Below are positions 22,901 to 33,824 of a stretch of 64,000 bases of DNA, piece after piece (within the stretch, counting starts at the first letter, position 1; every line of letters begins with the position of its first letter). A program made the position numbers and the translations under genes. The DNA is taken from positions 124,001 through 188,000 of the forward strand of contig JABMLP010000008.1 in assembly GCA_013176395.1 (NCBI GenBank). Reading direction: 5' to 3'. The DNA is from Venturia oleaginea. Taxonomy: Eukaryota; Ascomycota; Dothideomycetes; Venturiales; Venturiaceae. A model generated the notes under the pieces. That model ran no database searches. It had not been told where the DNA came from and saw only the letters and a program-made list of their open reading frames with translations.

Positions 22901-23815
22901 GCCGAAGACGAGGAGGAATCAGAAGACGAGGAATTGACCCGTTTCAATGCAGCCCTGGCGTCAACTCTGAAGACATCACTCGAAGACGACAATGACGCAG
23001 CTTCTGACTCCGATGGCTCAGATATGGACGACGAGCAAATGATGGCAATCGACCCTCATCTCACCAAAATCTTCCAAGAACGCGCAAAACTAGCTGGTGG
23101 TGCCGGTAACTCCAAGAAGAAGGAATCCAAGGATGCGAAAGCAAACATGGTCAATTTCAAAACCCGCGTTCTGGAACTCCTTGCTATCTACCTGAAGAAA
23201 GAGTACGAAAAGGGTGATGTTTTGAGGGTCATTGTGCCGGTTCTTAAATGCATACGAACCACAACCAGTCCTGCCGTCGCAAGTAAGGCAAACGAAGTCT
23301 TGATTAGCCTGTATTCGACCTGTTCAAAGCAGAAAACTCTCCCCAAGCTATCGAGCGGTGAAGATGATGGTCTACTCACCACAGAAGAGGCGATGGGTGT
23401 CCTAGAGGCAATCCACGAAGAAGTAAGAAACCCGGCCTCAAAAATCCACGATAGCGCCTGCTCAAAGGCCAGTCTCTTCGTTGGCAAGATTTTACTCACC
23501 AACGACGCGGAGGATTTGGGGTATCTGATTGGTGTTTACGGTAATACTATGAAAGAGTGGTATCAGGATACGAAGAGTTTGGTGCAGCCTACTTTCTTCA
23601 CGGAGTGGATTAGCTGGACGTGTGAAATGCGTAAACAGAAGGAGGGAAAGGGGAAATTGAAGGTGGAGAAATCTGTAGGCAAGAAGGTGAGGAAGGAGAA
23701 GCTTGTTACCAAGGGGAAACCGAAGGTTGATGTTGAAAGCGGCGTTAGGGGGAATAGGGGTGGTAAGAGTCGTAATAGGAGTGGGAAGAAGGGTGGTAGG
23801 AAGGAGGAGGTGTAA
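19921..23815 (+). CDS. POL5: POL5 / MYBBP1A-like ribosome-biogenesis protein
   Basis: Four exons: 19921-20316, 20475-21601, 21897-22645 and 22902-23815 (about 1061 residues). All junctions keep phase (0, 2, 1). The N-terminus has the family's basic start (KRTREDAED), then repeat-helix sequence containing RLIRGLCSGRKAARFGF and DHLFGRVSAYKALLQS. A highly acidic segment covers the end of exon 3 and the start of exon 4, and the C-terminus is Lys/Arg/Gly-rich, as expected for nucleolar localisation. Yeast Pol5, although named as a polymerase, acts in rRNA production; a polymerase role is not implied here. Introns 2 and 3 are 295 and 256 nt, far above the local norm, and each contains two hairpin elements. 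Confidence 0.85.
21706..21767 (+). repeat. Intronic hairpin element, copy F1
   Basis: Located in POL5 intron 2. The arms 21706-21729 and 21744-21767 pair over 24 positions with four mismatches. The left arm begins TCGACATTG and ends TTCTGGCAA; the reverse-complemented right arm begins TCGACATTG and ends GTCTGGCGA. The loop is 14 nt. Confidence 0.85.
21794..21857 (+). repeat. Intronic hairpin element, copy F2
   Basis: Second hairpin in POL5 intron 2, 26 nt after F1. The inner stem is TCTGACG (21812-21818) paired with CGTCAGA (21836-21842). The outer arms start TTGAG and TTGAG (reverse complement), with small internal bulges. Confidence 0.65.
22680..22756 (+). repeat. Intronic hairpin element, copy C
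   Basis: Located in POL5 intron 3. The left arm begins GAGCTCGATATC and carries TTTTCTAGCAATTT. The reverse-complemented right arm begins GAGATCGATATCGAT and carries CCTGGCAATTT. The two meet around TTCGAA. Confidence 0.8.
22783..22846 (+). repeat. Intronic hairpin element, copy D (half degenerate)
   Basis: Located in POL5 intron 3, about 30 nt after copy C. The right arm (22816-22846) closely matches the family: reverse-complemented, it begins GAGATCAATATCGATAA and carries CTTCTGGCAATTT. The left arm is poorly preserved (CTCCTAGCAA near 22791-22805). Confidence 0.55.
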
Positions 23816-23843
23816 TCGTGCTGTAGTTCCTCAATTCGAGATT

Positions 23844-23905
23844 GAGATCGATTGTTTTATGGTAAAGTTCGGAACCAGATTACTAGAAAATCAGCGATAT
23901 CGATC
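23844..23905 (+). repeat. Hairpin-family copy E in the POL5 3' flank
   Basis: Begins GAGATCGATTG, contains GTAAAGTTC and CCAGA, and ends CGATATCGATC, in the same order as intronic copy A. It is weakly self-complementary and lies 28 nt after the POL5 stop codon, so it is probably in the 3' UTR rather than an intron. Confidence 0.45.
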
Positions 23906-24338
23906 CCAAATTCAAAATATCGTTTTTTAATAGCTCCTTCAAGCGTAAAGGTCCTTCCATCTCTACTCTACTCGTTTTCATCGAGTATAGCAGTTCTCGC
24001 CACCGATGTATTCCAGCCTTCCCACGCACATTCAACTCGAAGGCCTTCGCAATGGATAACGGTGGATACTGAATACGTACCTATTCTTCTCATCCATGTA
24101 ACCGTCCGTCTAGCTAGTATATTTTATTTGGAGCCAAGTTTAATATCACTTCCCAGCACAGATTATACGTATATCTCCGAGAGTAGAAAGGTAAATACCA
24201 GTCTAGTCCAGTCTGTTCTACTCTCTCAAAATAGTACATACCACCCTCCTATCACAGCATCCAATACCTCTACTACTCCTCCTGCTCGCCTCTCTCCATC
24301 TTTCCTCTCCCGCCCCTTCTAGCCTTAAACTAAACACC
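23906..24338. other. Intergenic, pyrimidine-rich
   Basis: No gene recognised. Short C/T-rich runs occur between about 24240 and 24330. Confidence 0.4.
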
Positions 24339-24520
24339 GTGTCACGGCGAGCATTGAAACAGACAGAATGAACTAAGATTCCATTTACCCAGTGTGATGA
24401 GAGAATATCAGATAGAGAGTAAGTGACTACGGGGCACGCGAGTTGATGTTCCTCTCGCCACAGTGTGGCTGCGACACGTTGTCATGTGACAAACATGGCC
24501 ACCATGCCATGCCGGTACAC
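24339..24520 (+). mobile_element. MITE copy 1 (GTGTCACGGC ends)
   Basis: This 182-bp segment aligns along its length with the 193-bp insertion at 25565-25757: both start GTGTCACGGC, both contain TGAACTA, GTGTGATGA and TGTGGCT in the same order, and both end in ATGCCGG/GTGCCG-type sequence. The right end is degraded (GGTACAC), and no target duplication is obvious. It lies just outside the pogo-like element. Confidence 0.65.
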
Positions 24521-24626
24521 GTCGATTATAACCTTACTCCCCCTATAAAAGACCAGTAACGTATTCGATCACCCAACCCGTCAGATCACCCAACCGGTCA
24601 AAATCTCTTGGCACGACCATCTTATA

Positions 24627-26524
24627 TTACGACTCTTCAATTTCATCGCTATTAACAATAGATTCTAAGTCCGTCGTGCTGCTATCTGATTCAGAAGATA
24701 TCTCGATATCTTTTTTACAAGTTCGCGCATTATGCCCAGTTGCGCCGCAGTTCCCACAGCGCCGTTGAGTTGGTCGGGCTGTTTCTTGATCACCACTACC
24801 ACGAGCCTTCTTCGATCCCTGAGGCGCTACAGACGCCTCTGCAGCTACCTGCGCTGCTGCAGTCCCATACTCTATAGTACCACCTTGCTGGATCCACTTC
24901 CTTTTGCGCCATTTTCGCTTCGTCATTACTGCCAATTGCTCTTCTAGCTCGCGGTTGCGCGCAACAAGTAGAGCGTTTTGGTGCAGCATCAATTCAGCGC
25001 CCTTGATAAGCTGGGAAAAGCCTGCCTGGGCAGTAACTGGTGACCGAGTAAAGGACTCGCTTACGAGCTTGGATTGGGATCCAAGTTCATGAGTATTGCT
25101 TGGAGTCTTTGACTGCCACGGCGTTTCTGGGAGACGGGGTTCTGGCGGGGTACGTAGCCATACTTCAAGGCGATCCAACACCACCTGCGCGTCGATAGGG
25201 ACCAGCCCTACTGCCTCAAAGGCCTTTTGACAGTTCTCTTTTGTAAATACGTCGAAAAACGCGTCTTTGAAGGCAGGGAGAAAGCCTTCCTTGTTGATAT
25301 GGTAGACGCGTCGGCGTGCCAAGTCCCGGACGCGATGGGAGTACTTGCGCTTCAACGGCGAGAAGCAGACCACATCCAGGGGCTGGAGTATATGCGACGA
25401 GTGCGATGGCATACAGAGGGTTATAATCTTATTTTCGAGGCAGTAGTCCTTGAAATCCTGGCTGAGATGGCTCTCATGGCCGTCCAAAATAAGCAGCCTA
25501 TACACCCCCACCTGCCGCGCCTTTGCATGCGCGTCAAAAGTGCTTCAACCACTCAAGACCCAGCGTGTCACGGCAGCAATAGGATGTATAAAATGAACTA
25601 GGGTTCTAAGAACTGAGTGTGATGATAGAATTTACGGTAGAGAGCGAGTTACTACGAGGGCGCGAAGATATCGCGGCTTAGCCACAATGTGGCTAAGCCG
25701 ATACGCCCGAGCCATGAAGTAACGTGACTGCAAAGGAGCCATGCCGTGCCGTCACACAGCGCGTTGTTTGTCCAGTCGTTCTCAGAGACTAAAAACTTCC
25801 AATTGCGCGGTATATCTGCCTCCTCATCCCACGTAGAGATGTGAACTCGTCCTTTGTAGATAATGAATGGCGGGGTCGCATACCCAGCTGCGCAAATGCT
25901 CTGAATAACCGTAACCCATTCGCGATCGCCCGGCTGAATGAGTTCAGGCCTTGTACGTCTCTCAGAGGCTGTAACGACCTTCATTGACCCATTAATACCC
26001 ATCTGGAAGCCAATCTCGTCAAAGTTGTGCGTACCCTCGTCGTGGATGCCGTACTTTGCCTTGGTGTCTGCAACGAGCTTGAACCACGTGCCAATAATCT
26101 CTGGATCTTCCTGTAGTATCCTCTGCCTATCCTTGGCTCGATTGAAGGCTGTCTTGAGCTCATCTGAGCGCGTTACGAACCTCTCAGCCCACTTTTTGCC
26201 TACTGGCTCTCCACCGTGTATACCCAACAGTTTATCCGCCATATCTGCCACCTCACACAGCCGGGGCGCAAATCCTCGCGAATCGAGGTCGAGGATATAT
26301 CGGAAAAGCATTTGCTCTTCGGTAAGGGTAAGTTTCCGACCGTTTGGTGGTCTTTCGAGGATAAATGGGACTCCTCTGACGCGATCGGAGAGAATTTGTT
26401 GTTTAACGTTAAAGGCGCTCGCAGCAGCCCGTTGGCTTAGGAGTTGGCCGGTATTCAAAGCTTGGATTGCAAGGTGAATTCTCCCTTCGTGTTGGAGTAG
26501 TAACTCATTACGTTGTTGAGACAT
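24627..26524 (-). pseudogene. Pogo-like DDE transposase (disrupted)
   Basis: From the ATG at about 26524 (MSQQRNELLL) the protein has an N-terminal psq-type helix-turn-helix, a CENP-B/Tc5-type DNA-binding domain (TEEQMLFRYILDLDSRGFAP), and a DDE catalytic core with HNFDEIGFQMG, LLILDGHESH and LQPLDVVCFSPLKR. A C-terminal CCHC zinc knuckle follows (CGNCGATGHNARTC). Coding is interrupted by the MITE at 25565-25757. Just downstream, an extra T in a run of Ts near 25533-25536 shifts the frame before VYRLLILDGH. The copy is therefore inactive. Confidence 0.88.
25565..25757 (+). mobile_element. MITE copy 2, inserted in the transposase
   Basis: The 193-bp element starts GTGTCACGGC and ends GCCGTCACAC, giving inverted ends. 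It is flanked by AGC on both sides (25562-25564 and 25758-25760). Deleting the element plus one AGC rejoins the transposase reading frame at NNALGLEW, so the insertion and its 3-bp target duplication are certain at sequence level. A 13-bp perfect palindrome with a 1-nt loop sits at 25674-25700. Confidence 0.92.
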
Positions 26525-26791
26525 AGTAGAATAAGAAGAGTAGTTGGGGTCTTGGCAAATTTTGACCGGTTGGGTGATCTGACGGGTTGAGTGATCGAAT
26601 ACGTTATCGATAAGCTTAGTATTACAGATCACCTCAAGGCTGAAGAGCAGGAAGGCAGGACTCGCAAAGAATGGTTGGAGAACAAGAAGTTATTGTTAGG
26701 AGTGATAATGAAGGGGAATCCTTCGAGCACACAAGATGAGACTGGTGCGACGGGGTCAGTCCTAAAGGAGAAGAGTGCGTGCAGGAGTCAC

Positions 26792-26884
26792 GTGATATTC
26801 CCACAGTTCCCACAGTTCTTGGCAGTGCCCACAGATCTGAAGGTGTGGGAAGTGTGGGAAGAGCCAAGAGGTGTGGGAATACAC
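26792..26884. repeat. 93-bp palindromic element with TTCCCACA motifs
   Basis: The left end GTGATATTCCCACA and the right end (reverse complement GTGTATTCCCACA) are inverted. Internal TTCCCACA copies and TCTTGGC are also mirrored. It may be a small non-autonomous element. The flanks are too short to call a target duplication. Confidence 0.55.
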
Positions 26885-29800
26885 CTTGGCACCCAGAACC
26901 AAAAGGGTAGATAGGGAGGACGTTGGACGGACTTTCCTTTCTCTCTTCGAGGTTATCTCATGTTATGTTTCTCACATAGGAGCTTCTTCAACCTACTACA
27001 GTAACGACCTTTTACTTAGATACAATCAAGCACAAGTCATATGCACACGAAGCAAGCCCACCCCCAACCTTCATACTAACCGACAAGCGTTCAGGATTGA
27101 TCTGAGGATCAAATCGGTTAGACGACAGTTGAATTGGGAGATACATCGGACGGCTAGGATCTAGTGAGCCCATAAAGAACCTGAGCAAGGGAAGGTACTT
27201 AAGGTAAGTACTTCCAGACTGATATTGCCCTTACCCCAAACCCGCGGACCAGAACAAGAGAACACAGGTGTCAAGAAGGTCTTGACATAATCACCTGTGT
27301 TGAGAAACGAGTTCCCCGTAACACTTAGAAGCTTTAGAAGACGATAAGAGGGATCAAGGGGAGTTGGGAGGTGGATTTTTTTTGGTGGGGAGATGGAGAT
27401 ATAGATTGAGAAATGGATATAATAGTTGAGGTTCTTTAGCATCACATCTCTCGAGTTGATAGGATGGGATAAGTAAGGTTTTTGGGTTTAAATAGTTGGG
27501 TAATTAGGCTTGATACGTGTCTGAATAGAATAGACTGATGAGTATATTGGCTTCGTAGTCGTCAAGATATGAAATAATACATGTCAAAGTTCATCAGAAT
27601 CGCATGATAAAAAAACAGATTACCCAAGTACAAGATCAAGTTCAACATCTACCAAAGCCTATCTCATCTCTCAGAAGCCACAAAACAAATCCTTCGCTTG
27701 TAACGAAGCAATTAAACCAAGTAAGATACCAGAAAACATTCGTTCCCATTCTTCAGTATCCGAATTCGTGGCGCATAGCGCATCTTCAAAGGTTAGATGT
27801 AGAACCTATTATCCTACTACAAATAAACCGCCCATAACAAGCACCTCCACGACCAAAAACACAATAAACATTAATCACAAAATATAGAAAACAGTAGATC
27901 AATCCATCTATCCAATGTTATATCAGTACTCCCTCCCCCAAACAAAACATCAGCCATCCAATCTCCACCCCCCATCCCCAAAACAAAACAACCCCAACCT
28001 CCCGACCAATAACCCCAATATATACGAATACATATATATATATACATCACAACCGACAACAGAACAAGCACCTTCCATCCCGCCTAGACCGCACCCAATC
28101 CCCATAATCACGCATACCCACCACCACGACATCGTATTCTCGGATCATCAAGGCTCGTGGTACAAGCATCTATGTATATGCATAGCAGCCTGCAAAGCGG
28201 TCTTCTGGCTCCGCGAGGAACGATGTCCTACCCCTCGGTATTCCAAAAACGCTTTATGGATTTCTCTGCGGGATTAGGGCGGAGGCTGTGGGTTGGGGGG
28301 TGGCTAGCTGTTCCATTCTGAGAGTCGTACGGGATGTGAATTTCTGTTTGTGTGTGTTTGCGCTGGGAGTTGTGCATCAATATAATGATATTTGCATAAG
28401 GCACAAGTATAACTTTTGTTTGAGAAGGGTTTTTTTTCCTTCTTTTTTTTTTTCTCCCCTTCCTACTCGGAAATGATTGGGAGAGAGAATGGAAGATTCT
28501 TTCTTTCTTCCCTTCCTTCCATGCTGGAATTGATTTTTTGTTTGTCGTTTTAAAAGGGAGGGTTGGTTAGCTGTGCAGTGTTTACACATGTCTAAGACAT
28601 CTCTCCACAAGCAACGGATATTATTAGTAACAACCGACATTAAATGGAAGGATTCTGGGAGATGGAATACCGAACCACCGTCACAGTCATACGGCATTCT
28701 CCTTTACCAACACTGCCTCTTCATCAACGATAAGGCAGATTTTGTTAATTCGCAACGCGTTCGGTATTTGCGCAGAAGACGCGTCCCCGTCTATTTGTCA
28801 ACAAAGGAGGACATTAGGGTCTGCAGGAGGGGTAGCTCCTGGATGTGGTAGCGGGGTATGCAGACGCATAAACCCCCATGTGTGCATTGTAGAGGGTGCG
28901 TGCAGAACATGTACAAGGGAGGAGATTCGTTTGAGCGGGTCTTCGGCACCTTGTAAGAGCTGTGCCCGTTGTTCTGACAGGCAATAAAAGGGGTTATTTG
29001 GTGTCCGCCCCTCTACAATTATTCATACGAAAAGCTGTGAATCAGGGACATAGCTCCTGGAGGGGTTCAGATTCATCAGAAGGGGTCGGCGGAGCTGCAT
29101 GTGCGTGCATTGGCTATCAGAATGCAAGAGATGTGATGCCGATTAGCTCGCATGATGCTAGAGCAGTGTCGTGATGGAGGGTCGTATTTCAAAGCAGGGC
29201 AGGCTTGTTAATCATGAAGTTTGAAAACGTCCGACATGATCCAATGATTGCTACGAACGACGCCAAACCTTTTGCTCCAGAGTCATAATCCAATATGAGT
29301 CGGAAAATTCGGCACTCGAATGGTATAGAAGTGATGATAAGTTTGATGAAATGCTCCGAGATGTGACGACCAGATGATATTATGACAAACAAGTCTGGTG
29401 TACCGAGGAGCGAAGGAAGTTGTTGCGAGCTGAGTAGAGCGGGAGCGGGCCAGATCAATATTCATAACGTTGGTTCTGAAATTAGATGGATCCGTCGTCA
29501 GGATGGCGTCTCATCAGCGAACTGGTTGATCCAGTCGTTTCCTGTTCTACTATGGGAGAGGCTATACCCGGAAGCGCTTCATATCGACAACGGCCTCATG
29601 ACCGTTTGACGGCAAATACTAGGGAAGACCTTGGGTCGCTGACCGCTCTTCCAGATTGATTCAGAAGCTCCGTCAAGGGAATAAATTGTGGCAAGATGAT
29701 GGCGTGGACTGAGAGGCGTGGGATGGGATTTTGATCACCTGACAACGTCCAGATTACGCTCGTTCAGGGAAGGCCATGTTTACATAGGAGCAAAGAACGC

Positions 29801-29980
29801 GTCTTTCAGCTCTTCAGCCGCGTTCTGGAAAGCCACGCGTGTTGGACCAGCAGTTTCTCGAGCCTCTCACAGCGGAGAACATGTATGTGGGGATCTATTG
29901 TGTATTTTGTCTTTTGTTCAGTGGAAAGCGCGGTCGTTTGAGGGTGGCCTCGATGACCTTGCGCATGTCTCGTGTCAGCT
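26885..29980. other. 3-kb gene-poor region
   Basis: No supported gene. It holds an inverted repeat at 27261-27301, T-rich tracts near 28425-28460, and low-complexity C/A-rich DNA at 27940-28120. Frames here are short and lack motifs. Confidence 0.5.
27261..27301. repeat. Perfect 10-bp inverted repeat with inner hairpin
   Basis: AACACAGGTG (27261-27270) pairs with CACCTGTGTT (27292-27301). The loop itself contains TCAAG-AAGGT-CTTGA, giving a nested stem. Its function is unknown; it may be a terminator-like or transposon-end structure. Confidence 0.6.
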
Positions 29981-30037
29981 ATGGCCAGCCCACAACCTCA
30001 GCATGGCCAGCCCACAACGGCAGCATGGCCACAACGG
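29981..30037. repeat. 22-bp tandem repeat, about 2.6 copies
   Basis: Units start ATGGCCAGCCCACAAC at 29981 and 30003, with a partial third unit at 30025. A frame through it reads HGQPTT-like repeats, but no gene is supported. Confidence 0.8.
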
Positions 30038-30782
30038 TCATTGTCACGAGCAGGTTTGCTTTGTCTGCGGCCAGCAAGATGGACTGGCTTGATGCGCTGG
30101 CAGAGGACAAGTTACAGTCAAAGTTTGGCGGTAGCGGAGATGAAGATGTTCTAATGATGGAGAGGACTCCAACGTTATGATTACTACTACTACGACTACA
30201 TTATGATGTCAAGGTTAGAGTAGCATTGTCGATTCTAGGCGCCCGCTCGATCTTCGCGACTTGCAGGCTAGGGCAAAGGTTTGGCGATCTCGATGGCAGG
30301 GCGCGAGCCAGAGGAATTGTTCGGAGCTTTGAAGGACGCGCTGGAAAACAAAGGGAGACCTTGCTATCAGGGATCCACCACCCAGCGCTGAACGCGACGC
30401 GAACCGTGACGTCTTGGCACGCAGGTTCTTCTGGCCGTCGCGTGGGCAGTGGGCGGATTCCTCGAATCATGTCTGGTGCCATGATTCCCACCCCGGCCCG
30501 GTTGGATTAAAATCGATCATCCGAATGACGACAGACGGGACGGGTGTCGCCATTACCAGATACGGTACGGTTTGCTTGCAGTGATGAAAGGCAGGCAAGC
30601 CTCTCGTACAGGCTTCACGTCTCGTACAGACTCCTGCTGGTCGAATCAGCAGCAAGCCGGCCAACAGAAGGAGCATCGACATTTGTCAACCTGTCCCACC
30701 AGACCACGCACAGATTCCAGCCATGGCCTTCCGAGACCGCTTGCAGCCGACATTATTCTCGGTTGCCAGGACGAGATGCAAG
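30038..30782. other. Unassigned region before the minisatellite
   Basis: Only short, motif-free frames. Slightly GC-richer than its surroundings. Confidence 0.4.
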
Positions 30783-31958
<1,176 letters not shown>

Positions 31959-33824
31959 ATGGAATTCTCGAGCCCCCTAGCTGCCATGCAGCCGCCACCA
32001 CGACCCTGGGGGTGTGGGAGAGACATTCCGAATGCACGCCCGCGCCATGGAAGTTCGCAGGCTTTCGGAGGCAGCGCGTTCAACTTTCGGGATCTGTCAA
32101 TGAAAAAATCAAACTCGGACTACTTCACGCTCAAGACTGCTCCAGTGCGAGGATCCTCCCCGACGTCGAGTTTGGCTGCAGATCTGAGCCAGAATTTCCA
32201 CATAGACCAAAGGTAGGATGCGGTTCATTGTGGTCATGCAATGGAGTGGCTAACAATTGGATAGCCCTCAGCTTCCAACCCCTCGTCGGTCGCTGTTCAC
32301 AAATGCTCTGTTTGGTGCGAGACAGGATCGTGGTAAGCTCGTTGGCATCTGCCTCCGCGGGCTCGAGCTAATTCAAGACAGAAGGTGCAACCACACCACC
32401 AATCTCATGGGAAGGTGCGACGACGCCGCCGATACTCTCATCCTCGCCTGGTTATGCTGCAGACTCGATGGACATATCTCCACTGCCGCACAAGAAGCCT
32501 TCTTTCTCCTTGGCGAGGCCCAGCTTTCAGTTACAAGTCCTACCACCAGCAGAACCCAAGGATGAGGACATGATCTCGCCTCCTGTTGACACTCCACCAC
32601 GCCTGCAAGTGCCCGAGTATGTGTCCTGCTACCTGTCACCATGACGTTGTTGCTAATAAAAGATCAGACGAAAGCGCTCACAATTCCTCCGACCGTCTCT
32701 ATCCCGCACGAAATGCCTGTCCTCCACATCAATAGGCACACTGAGTAGACCATCAGACAACCAGTTGCCAGCTTTCACATTCGGTGCCGGTGGAATGGGC
32801 GTGAACGGCAGCAGTACCGCCTCCACGCCCACATTGGACGAGGCTTTCCAAGCTTCTCCACCTCAGGAGAAGAACCCTTTCGATCGAAACATGGGTATGC
32901 CTCCGCGGCCCCGATCCTTATTTCACAATGCCAACAGAGGCGGCGGATCACCAATTAGCATATCAGTCAAGCGTGCAACAAACCCCACTGCCCGTCCGAG
33001 GAAGCAGTTCAGGAGGTCTCTCAGCATGTTCGAGAGCCCTGGCGATGTGATGAAGCAAGAGAAGAATTATATCCCGAGTGGGCTGGGGTCTATCATGGAC
33101 GTGGACGAGGGATCAACCGGTCTCAAACTCCCACATTTCTTCCCTGCGGATAATCGACCGGAACATGGCAGCTTGCCACGGATCAATCACGACACAATGG
33201 TAAATGTATTAGATGGACACTTTCAGCACGCATACGAATCAGTTTTGATTGTTGATTGCCGCTTCGAGTACGAGTATGAGGGTGGCCATATCCTCGGAGC
33301 AGAGAACTACAACGACAAGGAGCAGCTTTCGCATCGGTTGTTCGAGTCGTGTCCGTCTGCAAACACACTTGTTATTCTGCACTGTGAATACTCGAATCAT
33401 CGTGCACCTCTAATGTATGTCTTCGATTGGACCGTTTCCCATCACTTATTAACAGACGTTTAGGGCCGCATACCTTCGTAAACAAGACCGAGCCGTGAAT
33501 GCTGCATACTATCCACGCCTCAGCTATCCGGACTTGTACATACTTGACGGCGGCTACTGCTCCTTCTTCGATAGCTATCGCCCTCGATGCTTCCCGCAGA
33601 ACTATCTTCGCATGGATGATGAAGCCCATACGGGTGCTTGCGAACGAGGTCTCGGCAAGATAAAGCAACGTGCGAAGCTTTGCCGGGCACAAACCTTTGC
33701 CTTCGGCCAAGGCAGTGACATGGATGACAGCCCAAGCCGGCCGTCTATAAATATTGTCGGCCCTACTGAAATGGATCTGGCAGCTCCATCCCGAGTACAG
33801 AACCGACGTATGGCTTCGTATTGA
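31959..33824 (+). CDS. mih1: Cdc25/Mih1 M-phase inducer phosphatase
   Basis: Five exons: 31959-32212, 32265-32332, 32382-32616, 32668-33414 and 33464-33824 (554 residues). The introns are 49-52 nt and all phases agree. The long, Pro/Ser-rich N-terminal half contains several SP/TP sites (SPQLPTPRRSLF, SPGYAADSMDISP), as expected for a CDK/checkpoint-regulated region. The C-terminal rhodanese-type catalytic domain has VLIVDCRFEYEYEGGHI and the CX5R loop HCEYSNHRAP, with the last intron falling just after it. Cdc25 proteins remove inhibitory phosphate from Cdk1 Tyr15 to trigger mitosis. Exon 4 acceptor choice (32667) was made to keep phase; a site 5 nt earlier would introduce a stop. Confidence 0.9.

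Larger units (their letters stand above)
24559..26604 (-). mobile_element. Pogo/Fot1-like DNA transposon, interrupted
   Basis: Terminal inverted repeats of about 48 bp begin ACGTATTCGATCAC on the left (24559) and match the reverse complement of the right end (26604). TA duplications flank the element at 24557-24558 and 26605-26606. Each terminal repeat contains two direct copies of a GATCACYCAACCSGTCA motif, probably transposase binding sites. The element contains one broken transposase gene on the minus strand and a nested MITE. Confidence 0.9.
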
